From contig JAAYCO010000075.1 of assembly GCA_012729725.1 (NCBI GenBank), positions 1 through 53,208 on the forward strand: a DNA stretch of 53,208 nucleotides. The letters run 5' to 3'. Position 1 is the first letter of the stretch; every line of letters begins with the position of its first letter. Source of the stretch: Planctomycetota bacterium. Its GTDB lineage: Bacteria; Planctomycetota; Phycisphaerae; SM23-33. The translations under genes and the position numbers were made by a program. The notes below the pieces were generated by a model, which saw nothing but the letters and a program-made list of their open reading frames with translations, had not been told where the DNA came from and searched no databases. Positions 1 through 7,944 of this stretch are shown in pieces.

Positions 1-10
1 AATGGGCATG

Positions 11-36
11 CCCTCCGAAGCCTTGGCGAAGGAGGG
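11..36. repeat. hairpin-forming inverted repeat
   Basis: A CCCTCC arm (11-16) and a GGAGGG arm (31-36) flank a 14-base loop just upstream of the sigma-like ORF. The right arm could also act as a distant Shine-Dalgarno sequence for the ATG at 49. Its compact form suggests a dispersed palindromic element, but only one copy is seen in this window, so this is unproven. Confidence 0.45.
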
Positions 37-48
37 TGGACATCTCGA

Positions 49-513
49 ATGCATGCACCCTGCTCTGCGAAGCATGGTGCGTGCGAAGCAGAGTTCGCGG
101 CCACGCGGTGGAGCATCGTCGTGGCGGCGAATGACTGGCAGGCCGGAACGGCAGCCAGGCGTGCCATGGGCGAACTGGTGCAGATGTATTGGTTTCCGCT
201 GTACGCATACGTGCGCCGGCGGGGCAGCGGGCCAGCGCAGGCGGAGGATCTGGTTCAGGGCTTCTTCGCCCGGCTGCTGGAAAAGGATGCCCTGGCCCTC
301 GTGGATCGCCGGCGTGGTAAGTTCCGATCATTCCTCCTGGCGTCTTTGCAGAACTTCCTGTCCAACGAGTGGGACAAGAATCGGGCCGCCAAGCGAGGCG
401 GCAGGGCGGATATCGTGGCCCTCGACGCAATGGAGGCGGAGGCCCGTTACGCGGCAGAGCCGGTGGACTCGATGACGCCCGAGCGGACTATATTCGGTCG
501 TGGCCGCCATTGA
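49..513 (+). pseudogene. truncated ECF sigma factor (region 2 only)
   Basis: The 154-residue product starts like planctomycete ECF sigma factors (AATRWSIVVAAND near residue 20). It continues through a recognisable sigma region 2, with FPLYAYVRRRG, AEDLVQGFFARLLEKD and the RGKFRSFLLASLQNFLSNEWD helix. It then ends shortly after PERTIF, where relatives continue into the linker and the DNA-binding region 4. None of the three forward frames after 513 restores a region 4. The product could bind core polymerase but should lack -35 recognition, so this is most likely a decaying or truncated gene. A small functional domain protein is less likely. Confidence 0.6.
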
Positions 514-703
514 AAATCACGGCCTCGTCGCGGTGGTTCAGTTTGGCGTGCGGTACCACATTCGTGGGCGAGAAACCCAGCGGATCACACTGCCGGGCCA
601 ATCCAGCCGGGCAAGACGTTCTACGAGCAAACGTTGCCGAATTCGTGGTCATATTCGAAGGAACAGCAAACGGCGAGGTGTCGCTCCGCGACTAGAGTCA
701 GGT

Positions 704-729
704 CCCCGCATTGCCATGCGGGGCTTTAT
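704..729 (+). terminator. hairpin, possible terminator
   Basis: CCCCGCA (704-710) pairs perfectly with TGCGGGG (717-723) across a six-base loop and is followed by CTTTAT. The stem is strong but the T-tract is short, so it is only a possible intrinsic terminator for the decayed sigma locus. Confidence 0.4.
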
Positions 730-759
730 GCGTTGTGCCTGTGATTATGATTTAATCTA

Positions 760-791
760 CATGCGTCACGTATGATCGGAATATACGCATG
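760..791. repeat. 7-bp inverted repeat in the pepP upstream region
   Basis: CATGCGT (760-766) and ACGCATG (785-791) form a dyad with an 18-base AT-rich centre. Such spacing fits a dimeric regulator site, but no regulator can be assigned. Confidence 0.3.
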
Positions 792-916
792 ACGTCAGTA
801 CGAGCGCCGGGGATTACTGTCGCGGGGGAGGGGAGATTTGATTAACATTAACCGGATGATTGCCCCATCGCCAGGCAAGGGCCGGGCGATGGCAACAACA
901 GCGGATGAGGCGAGGC

Positions 917-2032
917 GTGCCGGAAGACAAAAACTCAAGAACATTGGCGGCGAGGCGGAGAAGGGCGTTCAAGGCGGCGAAGGAATCGCAGGGCCGGCTT
1001 GAGGCGATGCTTGTCACCGCGGGGCCGGACGTAAGGTGGCTGACGGGCTTCGGCGGCGATGACAGCTTCGTGCTGTTCACCGCGTCGAAAGGCGTGCTGA
1101 TCACCGACGGCAGATTCGGCGAGCAGGCGAAGAACGAATGCCCTGGGCTGGAGATCCACGTTCGGACCGGGCCGATGTCGGATGCGGTGGCTGGGGTCGC
1201 CAAGCGGCTGGGGGTTCGCAAGCTTGGAATCCAGGCGGAGGCGATGACGGTTCAGGCTGCGGATGTGCTCAAGCGCAAGCTTGGTTCTGCCCCGCTGCGT
1301 GTGGTCAACGCCGTCGGGCCGCTGCGGGCGGTGAAGGACGACGTGGAAGTCGCCGCGATCGTCAAGGCGGCGAAGGCTGCACAGGGGGCGTTCAAGTCGC
1401 TTCTGGAGATGGGCAGGGACTGGTGGATCGGCAAGACCGAGAATCACATCGGAGCCGAGTTGGACTACCGCATGCGGCTGGCGGGGGCCGAAAAGCCGGC
1501 ATTCGAGACAATCGTGGCTGTGGGCGCGCACGCATCGCTACCGCACTACCGCCCGGGTTCAACGAGGGTGCGGGCGGACGGCATCGTGCTGATCGACTGG
1601 GGCGCGATGGTCGGCGGCTATTGCAGTGACTTGACCCGCGTGGTGTTCACCGGTAGAATCCCCCCCAAAATTGGCGAAATCCACCAGGTGGTTCTTCTGG
1701 CTCAGGAGGCGGGCATAAAATCCTGCCGGGCGGGGGCCAAGCCGGCCGCCGTCGATCAAGCCGCCAGGGACGTGATTGAAAAAGCAGGGTACGGCAAGCA
1801 GTTCATCCACAGCCTGGGCCACGGCCTCGGGCTGGAGGTTCACGAATCGCCGGCGCTGTCGAAGTCGAGCGATAAACCGCTCAAAAGCGGAATGGTTGTC
1901 ACGATAGAGCCGGGAATCTACCTGCCCGGCGTGGGGGGCGTGAGAATCGAGGACGACGTGCTGGTGCAAGCGGGCGGCTGCCGAATTCTGACGTCGCTGC
2001 CCAAAACGCCGGCGGCAATGACGTTGCGTTAA
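917..2032 (+). CDS. pepP: Xaa-Pro aminopeptidase (M24 family)
   Basis: This is a metallopeptidase that removes an N-terminal residue preceding proline. An N-terminal creatinase-like domain (residues 1-130) precedes the pita-bread catalytic domain. All five metal ligands are visible at about D227 and D238 (IDWGAMVGGYCSDLTRVV), H302 (SLGHGLGLEVHE), E331 (TIEPGIYLPG) and E345 (VRIEDDVLV). The GTG at 917 has GAGG (907-910) six bases upstream. An ATG at 905 in the same frame is an alternative without a clear ribosome site. It lies 43 bp before accB, a common pairing of pepP with the acc genes. Confidence 0.88.
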   Translation: MPEDKNSRTLAARRRRAFKAAKESQGRLEAMLVTAGPDVRWLTGFGGDDSFVLFTASKGVLITDGRFGEQAKNECPGLEIHVRTGPMSDAVAGVAKRLGVRKLGIQAEAMTVQAADVLKRKLGSAPLRVVNAVGPLRAVKDDVEVAAIVKAAKAAQGAFKSLLEMGRDWWIGKTENHIGAELDYRMRLAGAEKPAFETIVAVGAHASLPHYRPGSTRVRADGIVLIDWGAMVGGYCSDLTRVVFTGRIPPKIGEIHQVVLLAQEAGIKSCRAGAKPAAVDQAARDVIEKAGYGKQFIHSLGHGLGLEVHESPALSKSSDKPLKSGMVVTIEPGIYLPGVGGVRIEDDVLVQAGGCRILTSLPKTPAAMTLR

Positions 2033-2075
2033 CTGGTCCGCCCCAAGCCGGGTATCTGTAAATAAGGACGACCAA

Positions 2076-2558
2076 ATGGACATCAAGGATATCAAGCAGA
2101 TCGTCAAGATGATGATGGAGAACGACCTGGGCGAAGTCGAAATCGCCCTGGGCGAGAACCGAGTGCACCTGAAGCGATGCAGCCAGGGTGGCGTTCCCTC
2201 GGGCGTCCCCGCCGCCCAGTTCGCGCCGGTGCAGATGATTCCGGCTGCTACCGCGGCTGCTACCGCGGCTGCGACGGCGGCTGCGGCAAGCGAACCCGCT
2301 GCCGAGGCGAAGTCCAATCTCATCGAGATCAAGAGCCCCATGGTCGGAACCTTCTACACCAGCCCCAGCCCCGACAGCGAACCGTTCACCGCCGTCGGCG
2401 CGCAAGTGGGCGACGATTCCGTCGTCTGCATCGTCGAGGCGATGAAGGTTATGAACGAAATCAAGGCGGAATGCTCCGGCGTGATCCGCGAAATATGCGT
2501 CAAGAACGCCCAGCCGGTCGAGTACGGGCAGGTTCTCTTCCGCGTTCAGCCGGCGTAA
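2076..2558 (+). CDS. accB: acetyl-CoA carboxylase biotin carboxyl carrier protein
   Basis: The 160-residue protein carries the biotin of acetyl-CoA carboxylase, the first step of fatty-acid synthesis. The N-terminal segment (MDIKDIKQIVKMM) is typical of AccB. It is followed by an Ala/Thr/Pro-rich hinge and a biotinyl domain with the EAMKVMNE motif, where K124 is the biotinylation site. The hinge is encoded by near-perfect 12-bp tandem repeats at 2244-2291, giving repeated AATA units. AAGGA lies upstream of the ATG. accC follows after 18 bp, so the two are surely cotranscribed. Confidence 0.96.
   Translation: MDIKDIKQIVKMMMENDLGEVEIALGENRVHLKRCSQGGVPSGVPAAQFAPVQMIPAATAAATAAATAAAASEPAAEAKSNLIEIKSPMVGTFYTSPSPDSEPFTAVGAQVGDDSVVCIVEAMKVMNEIKAECSGVIREICVKNAQPVEYGQVLFRVQPA
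2244..2291 (+). repeat. 12-bp tandem repeat encoding the AccB hinge
   Basis: Two identical GCTGCTACCGCG units (2244-2255 and 2256-2267) are followed by two diverged copies. They encode the flexible Ala/Thr linker of the biotin carrier. The tract could change length by slippage without breaking the frame. Confidence 0.75.
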
Positions 2559-2576
2559 AGCCCAAGGAGCGACCGC

Positions 2577-3932
2577 ATGTTTTCACGCATCATGGTTGCC
2601 AATCGCGGCGAGATCGCCCTGCGGATCATCCGCGCGTGCAAGGAAATGGGCATCGAGACCGTCGCCGTCTTCAGCGAGGCGGACCGCGGCGCAAGCTACC
2701 TTCACCTTGCCGACGACCGCATCTGCATCGGGCCGGGCCCGTCAAGCGAGAGCTACCTCAACATCCCCCGCATAATCGCGGCCGCCGAGATTGCCGACGT
2801 GCAGGCGATCCACCCCGGTTACGGGTTCCTTGCCGAAAACGCGCACTTCGCCGAGGTCTGCCGTGACTGCAAAATCGAGTTCATCGGCCCAAGCGTCGAG
2901 AGCATGAGGGCCCTTGGCGACAAGATCACCGCCAAGAGGCTGGCCAAAAAGGCGCAGGTTCCCACCACGCCCGACAGCGACGGGGCGGTCGAAACCGTGG
3001 ACGACGCCGTGACGATAGCCAACAAGATCGGCTACCCGGTAGCCATAAAGGCAGCTGCCGGCGGCGGCGGACGCGGAATACGCTTCGCCCACAACGAGGT
3101 TTCGCTGCGCGGCATGTTCAAACAGGCCCAGACCGAGGCGGAAATCGCCTTCGGCGATGGTCGGCTGTACATGGAAAAGTGCATCGAGAACTTCCGCCAC
3201 ATAGAGGTGCAGGTGCTGGGCGATCAGCATGGAAACGTGGTGCACCTCTTCGAGCGCGAATGCTCGGTTCAGCGCCGTCGCCAGAAGGTGATCGAAGAAT
3301 CGCCGTCGCCGGGGCTGAGCCCCGAGCTTCGCAGCCGGATATGCGACTCGGCGGTCAGGCTGGCGAAGGAAGTCGGTTACTACAGCGCCGGCACGGTCGA
3401 ATTCATGCTTGACCAGGACGGCCAGTTCTACTTCCTCGAAGTCAACACCCGCATTCAGGTTGAGCATCCCGTCACCGAAGAGGTGGTGGGGCAGGACCTG
3501 CTCAAGTGGCAGCTTCGCGTCGCAGCCGGCGAACATCTGGACATCAAACAGGAAGACATTGTCGCTCGCGGGCACGCCATCGAATGCCGCATCAACGCCG
3601 AGGATCCCGAGCACAACTTCCGCCCGTCGCCCGGCGCAATCGATGTGTTCGTTCCCGCCGGCGGACCCGGCGTGCGGTGGGATTCGCACATTTACCAGGG
3701 TTACGCGATTCCGCCGACCTACGATAGCCTGATCGGCAAGCTGATCGTGCACCGTCCCACCCGCGGCGAGGCCATCGCGACGGCAAGGCGTGCGCTGGGC
3801 GAATTCATTCTTCATCCGACGAAAACAACGATACCGCTGTGCAAAGAGATCCTCGCCCACCAGAAGTTCCTCAAGGGCGAGTGGAACACAACGTACATCG
3901 AACGCGAGATGCTTGGCGACAAGGCGAGATAA
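2577..3932 (+). CDS. accC: acetyl-CoA carboxylase biotin carboxylase
   Basis: This enzyme carboxylates biotin on AccB using ATP and bicarbonate. The 451-residue length is normal. Visible are the N-terminal fold ([20 protein letters not shown]), the ATP-grasp glycine loop ([11 protein letters not shown]), the catalytic stretch [16 protein letters not shown] with its metal-binding Glu and Asn and the catalytic Arg, and the [11 protein letters not shown] segment. AAGGAG (2562-2567) precedes the ATG. The carboxyltransferase genes accA and accD are not in the window. Confidence 0.97.
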   Translation: MFSRIMVANRGEIALRIIRACKEMGIETVAVFSEADRGASYLHLADDRICIGPGPSSESYLNIPRIIAAAEIADVQAIHPGYGFLAENAHFAEVCRDCKIEFIGPSVESMRALGDKITAKRLAKKAQVPTTPDSDGAVETVDDAVTIANKIGYPVAIKAAAGGGGRGIRFAHNEVSLRGMFKQAQTEAEIAFGDGRLYMEKCIENFRHIEVQVLGDQHGNVVHLFERECSVQRRRQKVIEESPSPGLSPELRSRICDSAVRLAKEVGYYSAGTVEFMLDQDGQFYFLEVNTRIQVEHPVTEEVVGQDLLKWQLRVAAGEHLDIKQEDIVARGHAIECRINAEDPEHNFRPSPGAIDVFVPAGGPGVRWDSHIYQGYAIPPTYDSLIGKLIVHRPTRGEAIATARRALGEFILHPTKTTIPLCKEILAHQKFLKGEWNTTYIEREMLGDKAR

Positions 3933-3985
3933 CAGGGCGATTCACCAAGGCCGGTGCCGGCCGAAACTGATAAACGGAGTTCACA

Positions 3986-5200
3986 ATGGCGCAAGCAATC
4001 AAGGGCAACGCGGTGATCGGGCAGTCTGGCGGCCCGACCGCGGTAATCAACCAGTCGCTGGTCGGCGTTATCGAGGCAGCCGCCAAGGCCGACTTCATCG
4101 AAAACATCCTCGGCGCCAAACACGGCGTGCGGGGCATTATCAATGAGCAGTTCATCCAGCTTAAAGGGCTTGACCAGGATCTGCTCGAACGTGTCGCGCA
4201 GACGCCATGCTCGGCTCTTGGCTCGACGCGCGACAAGCCAGACGAGGAATACTGCCGCAACATATTCAAGGTGTTCCAGAAGAACAACGTTCGATACTTC
4301 TTCTACATTGGCGGCAACGACTCCGCCGACGCGGCCCGCATCGTCTCTGAGATGGCGCAGGCCCAGAAGTACGAGTTGTGCGTCTTCCATGTGCCCAAGA
4401 CCATCGACAACGACCTTCGCCTGACCGATCACTGCCCCGGTTACGGCTCGGCGGCGAGATTTGTGGCGTCGGCGATACAGGGCGACGATCGCGACAATGC
4501 ATCGCTGCCCGGCGTGAAGATCGACATCATCATGGGCCGCCATGCAGGCTGGCTTACCGCCGCCAGCGTGCTTGCCAGAAGGGATGAAAACGACGGCCCG
4601 CACCTGGTGTACGTGCCGGAGGCGAGGCTTAGCCGCCAGAAGTTCATAGACGACGTGGCGGCGGTTTACGGCAGGCTTGGCCGCTGCGTGGTCGCCGTTT
4701 CCGAAGGCATCGAAGATGAGAACGGCGTAGCCTGGGGCGAGAAAATCGCCAAAGAGGCCGAGCACGATAGCCACGGCAACGTGCAGCTTTCGGGCTCGGG
4801 CGCGCTGGGCGATTTCCTTGCCGAGATGGTCAAGAAGGATGTCGCCGCGAAGCTTGGCGCCAAGAAGCTGCGGGTTCGGGCCGACACTCTGGGTTATCTC
4901 CAAAGAAGCTTTGCGGGATACGCCTCGCCGGTTGACCAGGCAGAGGCCCGCCAGTGCGGCCGGCTTGCGGTGCAATATGCATCCGAAGGCAACCCCAGTG
5001 GCACCGTGGCGATGAAGCGCGAGCTCGGCGGCGGATACAAGATTACGTACTTCCGCGGCGAGCTGCGCGACGTGGCCCGTGAAACCAAACCGCTGCCCAA
5101 GGAGTTCATCAGCGCCGCGGGCAACAACATAGAAAAGGCGTTCGTTGACTACGCGCTGCCCCTGGTGGGCGAGCTGCCGGTCATCGGCAAACTGATGTAA
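3986..5200 (+). CDS. pfp: pyrophosphate-dependent 6-phosphofructokinase
   Basis: The 404-residue protein belongs to the phosphofructokinase A superfamily and converts fructose 6-phosphate to the 1,6-bisphosphate. Two signatures argue for PPi rather than ATP as donor. An Asp follows the GG of the phosphate loop (YIGGNDSADAAR), where ATP enzymes have Gly. Lys stands in PKTIDNDL, where ATP enzymes have PGTIDND. The Asn before that Asp replaces the Asp of the classic GGDD form. The MGRHAGWL motif binds the sugar phosphate. With PPi the step is reversible, so the enzyme can serve glycolysis and gluconeogenesis. It follows accC by 53 bp. Confidence 0.9.
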   Translation: MAQAIKGNAVIGQSGGPTAVINQSLVGVIEAAAKADFIENILGAKHGVRGIINEQFIQLKGLDQDLLERVAQTPCSALGSTRDKPDEEYCRNIFKVFQKNNVRYFFYIGGNDSADAARIVSEMAQAQKYELCVFHVPKTIDNDLRLTDHCPGYGSAARFVASAIQGDDRDNASLPGVKIDIIMGRHAGWLTAASVLARRDENDGPHLVYVPEARLSRQKFIDDVAAVYGRLGRCVVAVSEGIEDENGVAWGEKIAKEAEHDSHGNVQLSGSGALGDFLAEMVKKDVAAKLGAKKLRVRADTLGYLQRSFAGYASPVDQAEARQCGRLAVQYASEGNPSGTVAMKRELGGGYKITYFRGELRDVARETKPLPKEFISAAGNNIEKAFVDYALPLVGELPVIGKLM

Positions 5201-5212
5201 CGCATCCCCCCG

Positions 5213-5240
5213 GCCCGGCGGGCGGTTCCGTCCGCCGGGC
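5213..5240 (+). terminator. GC-rich hairpin after pfp, no T-tract
   Basis: GCCCGGCGG (5213-5221) pairs with CCGCCGGGC (5232-5240), 13 bp beyond the pfp stop codon. No run of T follows, so termination or 3'-end protection is possible but not certain. Confidence 0.4.
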
Positions 5241-5262
5241 TGTGGGAGCACATTTCGAAAGA

Positions 5263-5291
5263 TTGCGTTTTTCTCGCAAACTCGCTACGCT
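5263..5291 (+). promoter_or_regulatory. possible sigma70-type promoter of the envelope cluster
   Basis: TTGCGT (5263-5268) and TACGCT (5286-5291) are separated by 17 bp. The -10 match is weak. The position, 65 bp before the first gene of the four-gene cluster and after a hairpin, is right for its promoter. Confidence 0.35.
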
Positions 5292-5356
5292 ATCGCGTGT
5301 CTGGGATTAACAGATACGGCATTGCCGGCATATCGGTGTTTTTAATGGAGGCATAT

Positions 5357-6319
5357 ATGGCTCGCCGATTGGGTCTGATGGCGGTTGTGGTTGGCGCCCT
5401 GTGCGTGATCGGCTGCGGCGAAGAGCCGGCCGTAACTCTGAGCTACGTTCGCCCCGCGCAGTTCGAGGTTCCCGCGAATGTCAAAAGAGTGGCGGTGGCC
5501 ACGCTTGACGACAATTCTTCGCAGCGCAGCGGGGGCGACTGGGGCGTGATCGCCGCGGACAAGCTGGTGGGCGAGCTTGACAAGGCCAACCGCGAGTTCA
5601 AGCGGTTCGAGCTTGTCGACCATCGCAACCTCAAGGAAATACTCCAGCGCCAGGACATCCACATAATGACGTCCAACGAGGCTGCCGACGCGGGCAAGCT
5701 GGCGAACGTCCACGCGATGATCTACGGAACCGTGTCGGTGATGGCAAGCGACGAAACCGTGGTAAAGACCGTGCCCGACATTATCAATCGCGGGCTCAAG
5801 CAGAAGGAATATGTCAAGCGCCACTGCCTTGTGACGGTCAACCTGACCATGGACGACGTTGAAACGGCCCGCACGCTTCGCACGTTCACCGTCAGCAAAG
5901 AGATGGACAGCGACAAGGACAGCGCCTCGGCCCTGTCGGCAATCGGATTCAGCAGCGACAACCCGCCGCCCGTCTCACAGACTGTCAACGGGCTGATAGA
6001 CCAGTGCGTCAGCGAGTTTGTCGCGCAGATAAGCCCGCACCGCGTCGAGTTCGTGCAGAAGCTCCAGAAGGGCAAATCGAATGCGGTGAAAACCGGCAAC
6101 AAGCTCGCCGCCGCCGGCGACCACAAAGAAGCGCTCGATATGTACCTTGAAGCCCTCCAGATCAAGCCCAACGACGACGGCGCCGCCTTCAACGCCGGCG
6201 TTATGCAAGAGGCTCTTGGCAACCTCGATGCCGCCCAGGAGCTTTACACGCGGGCGTTCAGACTGAAGCAAAAGGACGAGTATGTCCAGGCTCGTCAACG
6301 TGTAAGAAATGCCGACTGA
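5357..6319 (+). CDS. CsgG/LpoB-like lipoprotein with C-terminal TPRs
   Basis: The 320-residue protein has a lipoprotein signal ending in VIGC, with Cys20 as the lipidated residue. Residues 40-150 look like the CsgG/LpoB/TolB-N type alpha-beta domain: VKRVAVATLDD strand, a KRFELVDHRNLKEILQRQ segment, then a GKLANVHAMIYGTVSV strand. Residues 245-315 form at least two TPR units (GDHKEALDMYLEALQIKPN and GNLDAAQELYTRAFRLK). The ATG at 5357 has GGAGG five bases upstream, which rules out the upstream in-frame starts. The protein probably sits at the outer membrane facing the periplasm and starts a four-gene cluster. The exact role is unknown. Confidence 0.75.
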   Translation: MARRLGLMAVVVGALCVIGCGEEPAVTLSYVRPAQFEVPANVKRVAVATLDDNSSQRSGGDWGVIAADKLVGELDKANREFKRFELVDHRNLKEILQRQDIHIMTSNEAADAGKLANVHAMIYGTVSVMASDETVVKTVPDIINRGLKQKEYVKRHCLVTVNLTMDDVETARTLRTFTVSKEMDSDKDSASALSAIGFSSDNPPPVSQTVNGLIDQCVSEFVAQISPHRVEFVQKLQKGKSNAVKTGNKLAAAGDHKEALDMYLEALQIKPNDDGAAFNAGVMQEALGNLDAAQELYTRAFRLKQKDEYVQARQRVRNAD

Positions 6320-6367
6320 CGCCGTTGTTCGGCGCATGGTCAGAAACCTTTGTCAAAGGAGATGCAA

Positions 6368-7702
6368 ATGAGAAAGTTGTGCGCAATGCTGTGCCTCGCA
6401 GGCGTGGTTCTCGCTGGCGCGGCGAATGTTCTCGCCCAGGACGTCAGGAGCGCCCAGAAAAAGGCGATGACCCTTCGGGCCGCCAGGGTTGACGGAATCC
6501 GCAAACTCGCCGAGCGGATCAAGGGCCTTCAGATTACTTCTGAAACGCGCGTCTCGGACTTCATCACGCAGTCCGACGAAATTCAGACCGCGATGCAGAC
6601 GTGGATGGCCGGCATGCGCGAAAAGGGCTCGCCGGTGTTCAACGACGATGGAACCGTCGAAGTGAAAATGGAAGTCACGCTGGAAGAGCTCATCCTCAAC
6701 CTCAAGCAGGTCTCCAGCATGTGCGTCAAGGGCAACAAGTTCAAGGCCCAGGACTTCGAGCAGATGACCGTGACCAACAAGCAGACCGTCATCACCGAAA
6801 CCGGCGTTGGCGCCCCTCCGATGGACCCGCCGGGCGCGCAGTTCGCCCCGGTTCCCTCCGGCGGCACGTACACTTCGGGCAGCCTGATGAGCGCCAAGGC
6901 CAAGGAACTGTGGGGCCAGCTGCCTCCCAACGGCAGGCTGATGGCTCTGCGGGCCGCACGCGTTGACGCGATGCGCCGCCTGGGCGAACGCCTCAACGGC
7001 ACGCTTATCACCAGCGAAACCAGCGTTCGCGACTTCATCGCCGAGAGCGACGAGGTTAATACCCGCATGGAAACCTTCCTCGCCGGCGCACGTGAAACGG
7101 CCGTCAAGTACCACGACGACGAACTCATCGTCGAGGTCGAAATGTCCGTCACGCTTCAGACCGTCTACGCCAGCCTCAAGAGCTGGGGCCAGGCCCACTA
7201 CAAGGGCGACAAGGTCAAGCTTCAGAAGCTCGAAGAGCTCTCGGTGACCACGAAGGACACCGTAATCAGCGAAACCGGCATGGGCGTGCCGCCCGAGCCG
7301 ATGGTCGCCAACATCACCGTCACCAAGAAGGCATCCGCCCCCGATTGGATCAGCAGGAAGATCAGCGCAGTCGGAAATGCCGCCCTTGACGACACCAACC
7401 CCAACGCAGCCCAGGCCAAGCTTATGGCACTGCGAGGCGCTGAACTCGACGCAAGGCGCAAACTCTCCGAACAGATCAGCGGCCTGATGATCTCCTCCAG
7501 CACCTCCGTGCAGGATTTCATCACCCAGGACGACCGTATCAAGACCGCGATGATGGACTTCCAGGTCGGAGCAACCGTCGTCGAGTCGTCAAAGAAGATC
7601 GATGAAGACGGCGTGGCCAGCGTGGAAGTCGAAATAGACCTCCAGCCGGTGTGGGACACCATCGTCTCCTACCAGAGCCGTTATTCGCTCCAGATCAAGT
7701 AA
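6368..7702 (+). CDS. secreted protein with three LPP20/FlgT_N-like repeats
   Basis: A signal peptide (cleavage likely after VLA, residue 23) precedes three homologous blocks in a 444-residue protein. Each block starts with an ALRAARVDAMRRLGER-like helix, then an ITSETSVRDFI strand-loop and a VEVEMSVTL strand, as in LPP20 and FlgT N-terminal domains. The linkers are repeated too (TVITETGVGAPP and TVISETGMGVPP), so the duplicated unit is about 140 residues. AAAGGAG (6355-6361) fits the ATG at 6368 better than that at 6362. It lies 48 bp after the lipoprotein gene. Function is unknown; a periplasmic or surface assembly role is inferred. Confidence 0.72.
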   Translation: MRKLCAMLCLAGVVLAGAANVLAQDVRSAQKKAMTLRAARVDGIRKLAERIKGLQITSETRVSDFITQSDEIQTAMQTWMAGMREKGSPVFNDDGTVEVKMEVTLEELILNLKQVSSMCVKGNKFKAQDFEQMTVTNKQTVITETGVGAPPMDPPGAQFAPVPSGGTYTSGSLMSAKAKELWGQLPPNGRLMALRAARVDAMRRLGERLNGTLITSETSVRDFIAESDEVNTRMETFLAGARETAVKYHDDELIVEVEMSVTLQTVYASLKSWGQAHYKGDKVKLQKLEELSVTTKDTVISETGMGVPPEPMVANITVTKKASAPDWISRKISAVGNAALDDTNPNAAQAKLMALRGAELDARRKLSEQISGLMISSSTSVQDFITQDDRIKTAMMDFQVGATVVESSKKIDEDGVASVEVEIDLQPVWDTIVSYQSRYSLQIK

Positions 7703-7712
7703 ACAACCCTTC

Positions 7713-7751
7713 GCCCCGGCCCGGGTGCGAAACCGGGCCGGGGCTGTTTTT
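7713..7751 (+). terminator. strong intrinsic terminator inside the envelope cluster
   Basis: A perfect 12-bp GC stem (GCCCCGGCCCGG at 7713-7724 with CCGGGCCGGGGC at 7733-7744) encloses an eight-base loop and is followed by TGTTTTT. It stands between the repeat protein and the small lipoprotein, so it should cut expression of the last two genes relative to the first two. Confidence 0.85.
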
Positions 7752-7764
7752 GAAAGGCCACGTC

Positions 7765-7917
7765 ATGACCAAACGCATTCTGTCACTGCTGGTTCTTGTC
7801 GCCCTTGCGTTCACAGGTTTAACGGTCGCCGGATGTGAAAAGGACGAGATCGACGTCCAGCGCACGACGACCATCGAAAACGTCCCCGCAGCCGCCCCGC
7901 GGATTGTCGTGCAGTAA
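7765..7917 (+). CDS. small lipoprotein (50 residues)
   Basis: The ORF encodes a signal sequence (MTKRILSLLVLVALAFTG) ending in the lipobox VAGC, so Cys24 would be lipidated. Only about 26 polar residues follow. GAAAGG lies eight bases before the ATG. It is sandwiched between the terminator at 7713-7751 and the FlgT-like gene, which begins 27 bp downstream. Its size and place recall small lipoproteins that anchor or plug envelope complexes, but no family is recognised. Confidence 0.6.
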   Translation: MTKRILSLLVLVALAFTGLTVAGCEKDEIDVQRTTTIENVPAAAPRIVVQ

Positions 7918-7944
7918 GTTCTCGCCTTGCAGAAAGGATTACCC

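Larger units (their letters stand above)
514..916. other. 403-bp stretch without a convincing gene
   Basis: Short ORFs cross this stretch in two frames, but none resembles a known protein and their composition looks random. The stretch holds a GC-rich hairpin at 704-723 and an inverted repeat at 760-791. The last 100 bases lead into the aminopeptidase gene. Confidence 0.5.

Noticed and set aside
500-775. Possible continuation of the sigma factor in another frame
   Set aside because: The Arg/Ser-rich translation has no sigma region 4 helix-turn-helix, so a simple frameshift does not explain the loss.
3812-5251. Long open frame of 479 codons on the minus strand
   Set aside because: It lies fully over the PPi-PFK gene, shows no protein motif and has skewed composition; it is a by-product of the high GC content at third codon positions.
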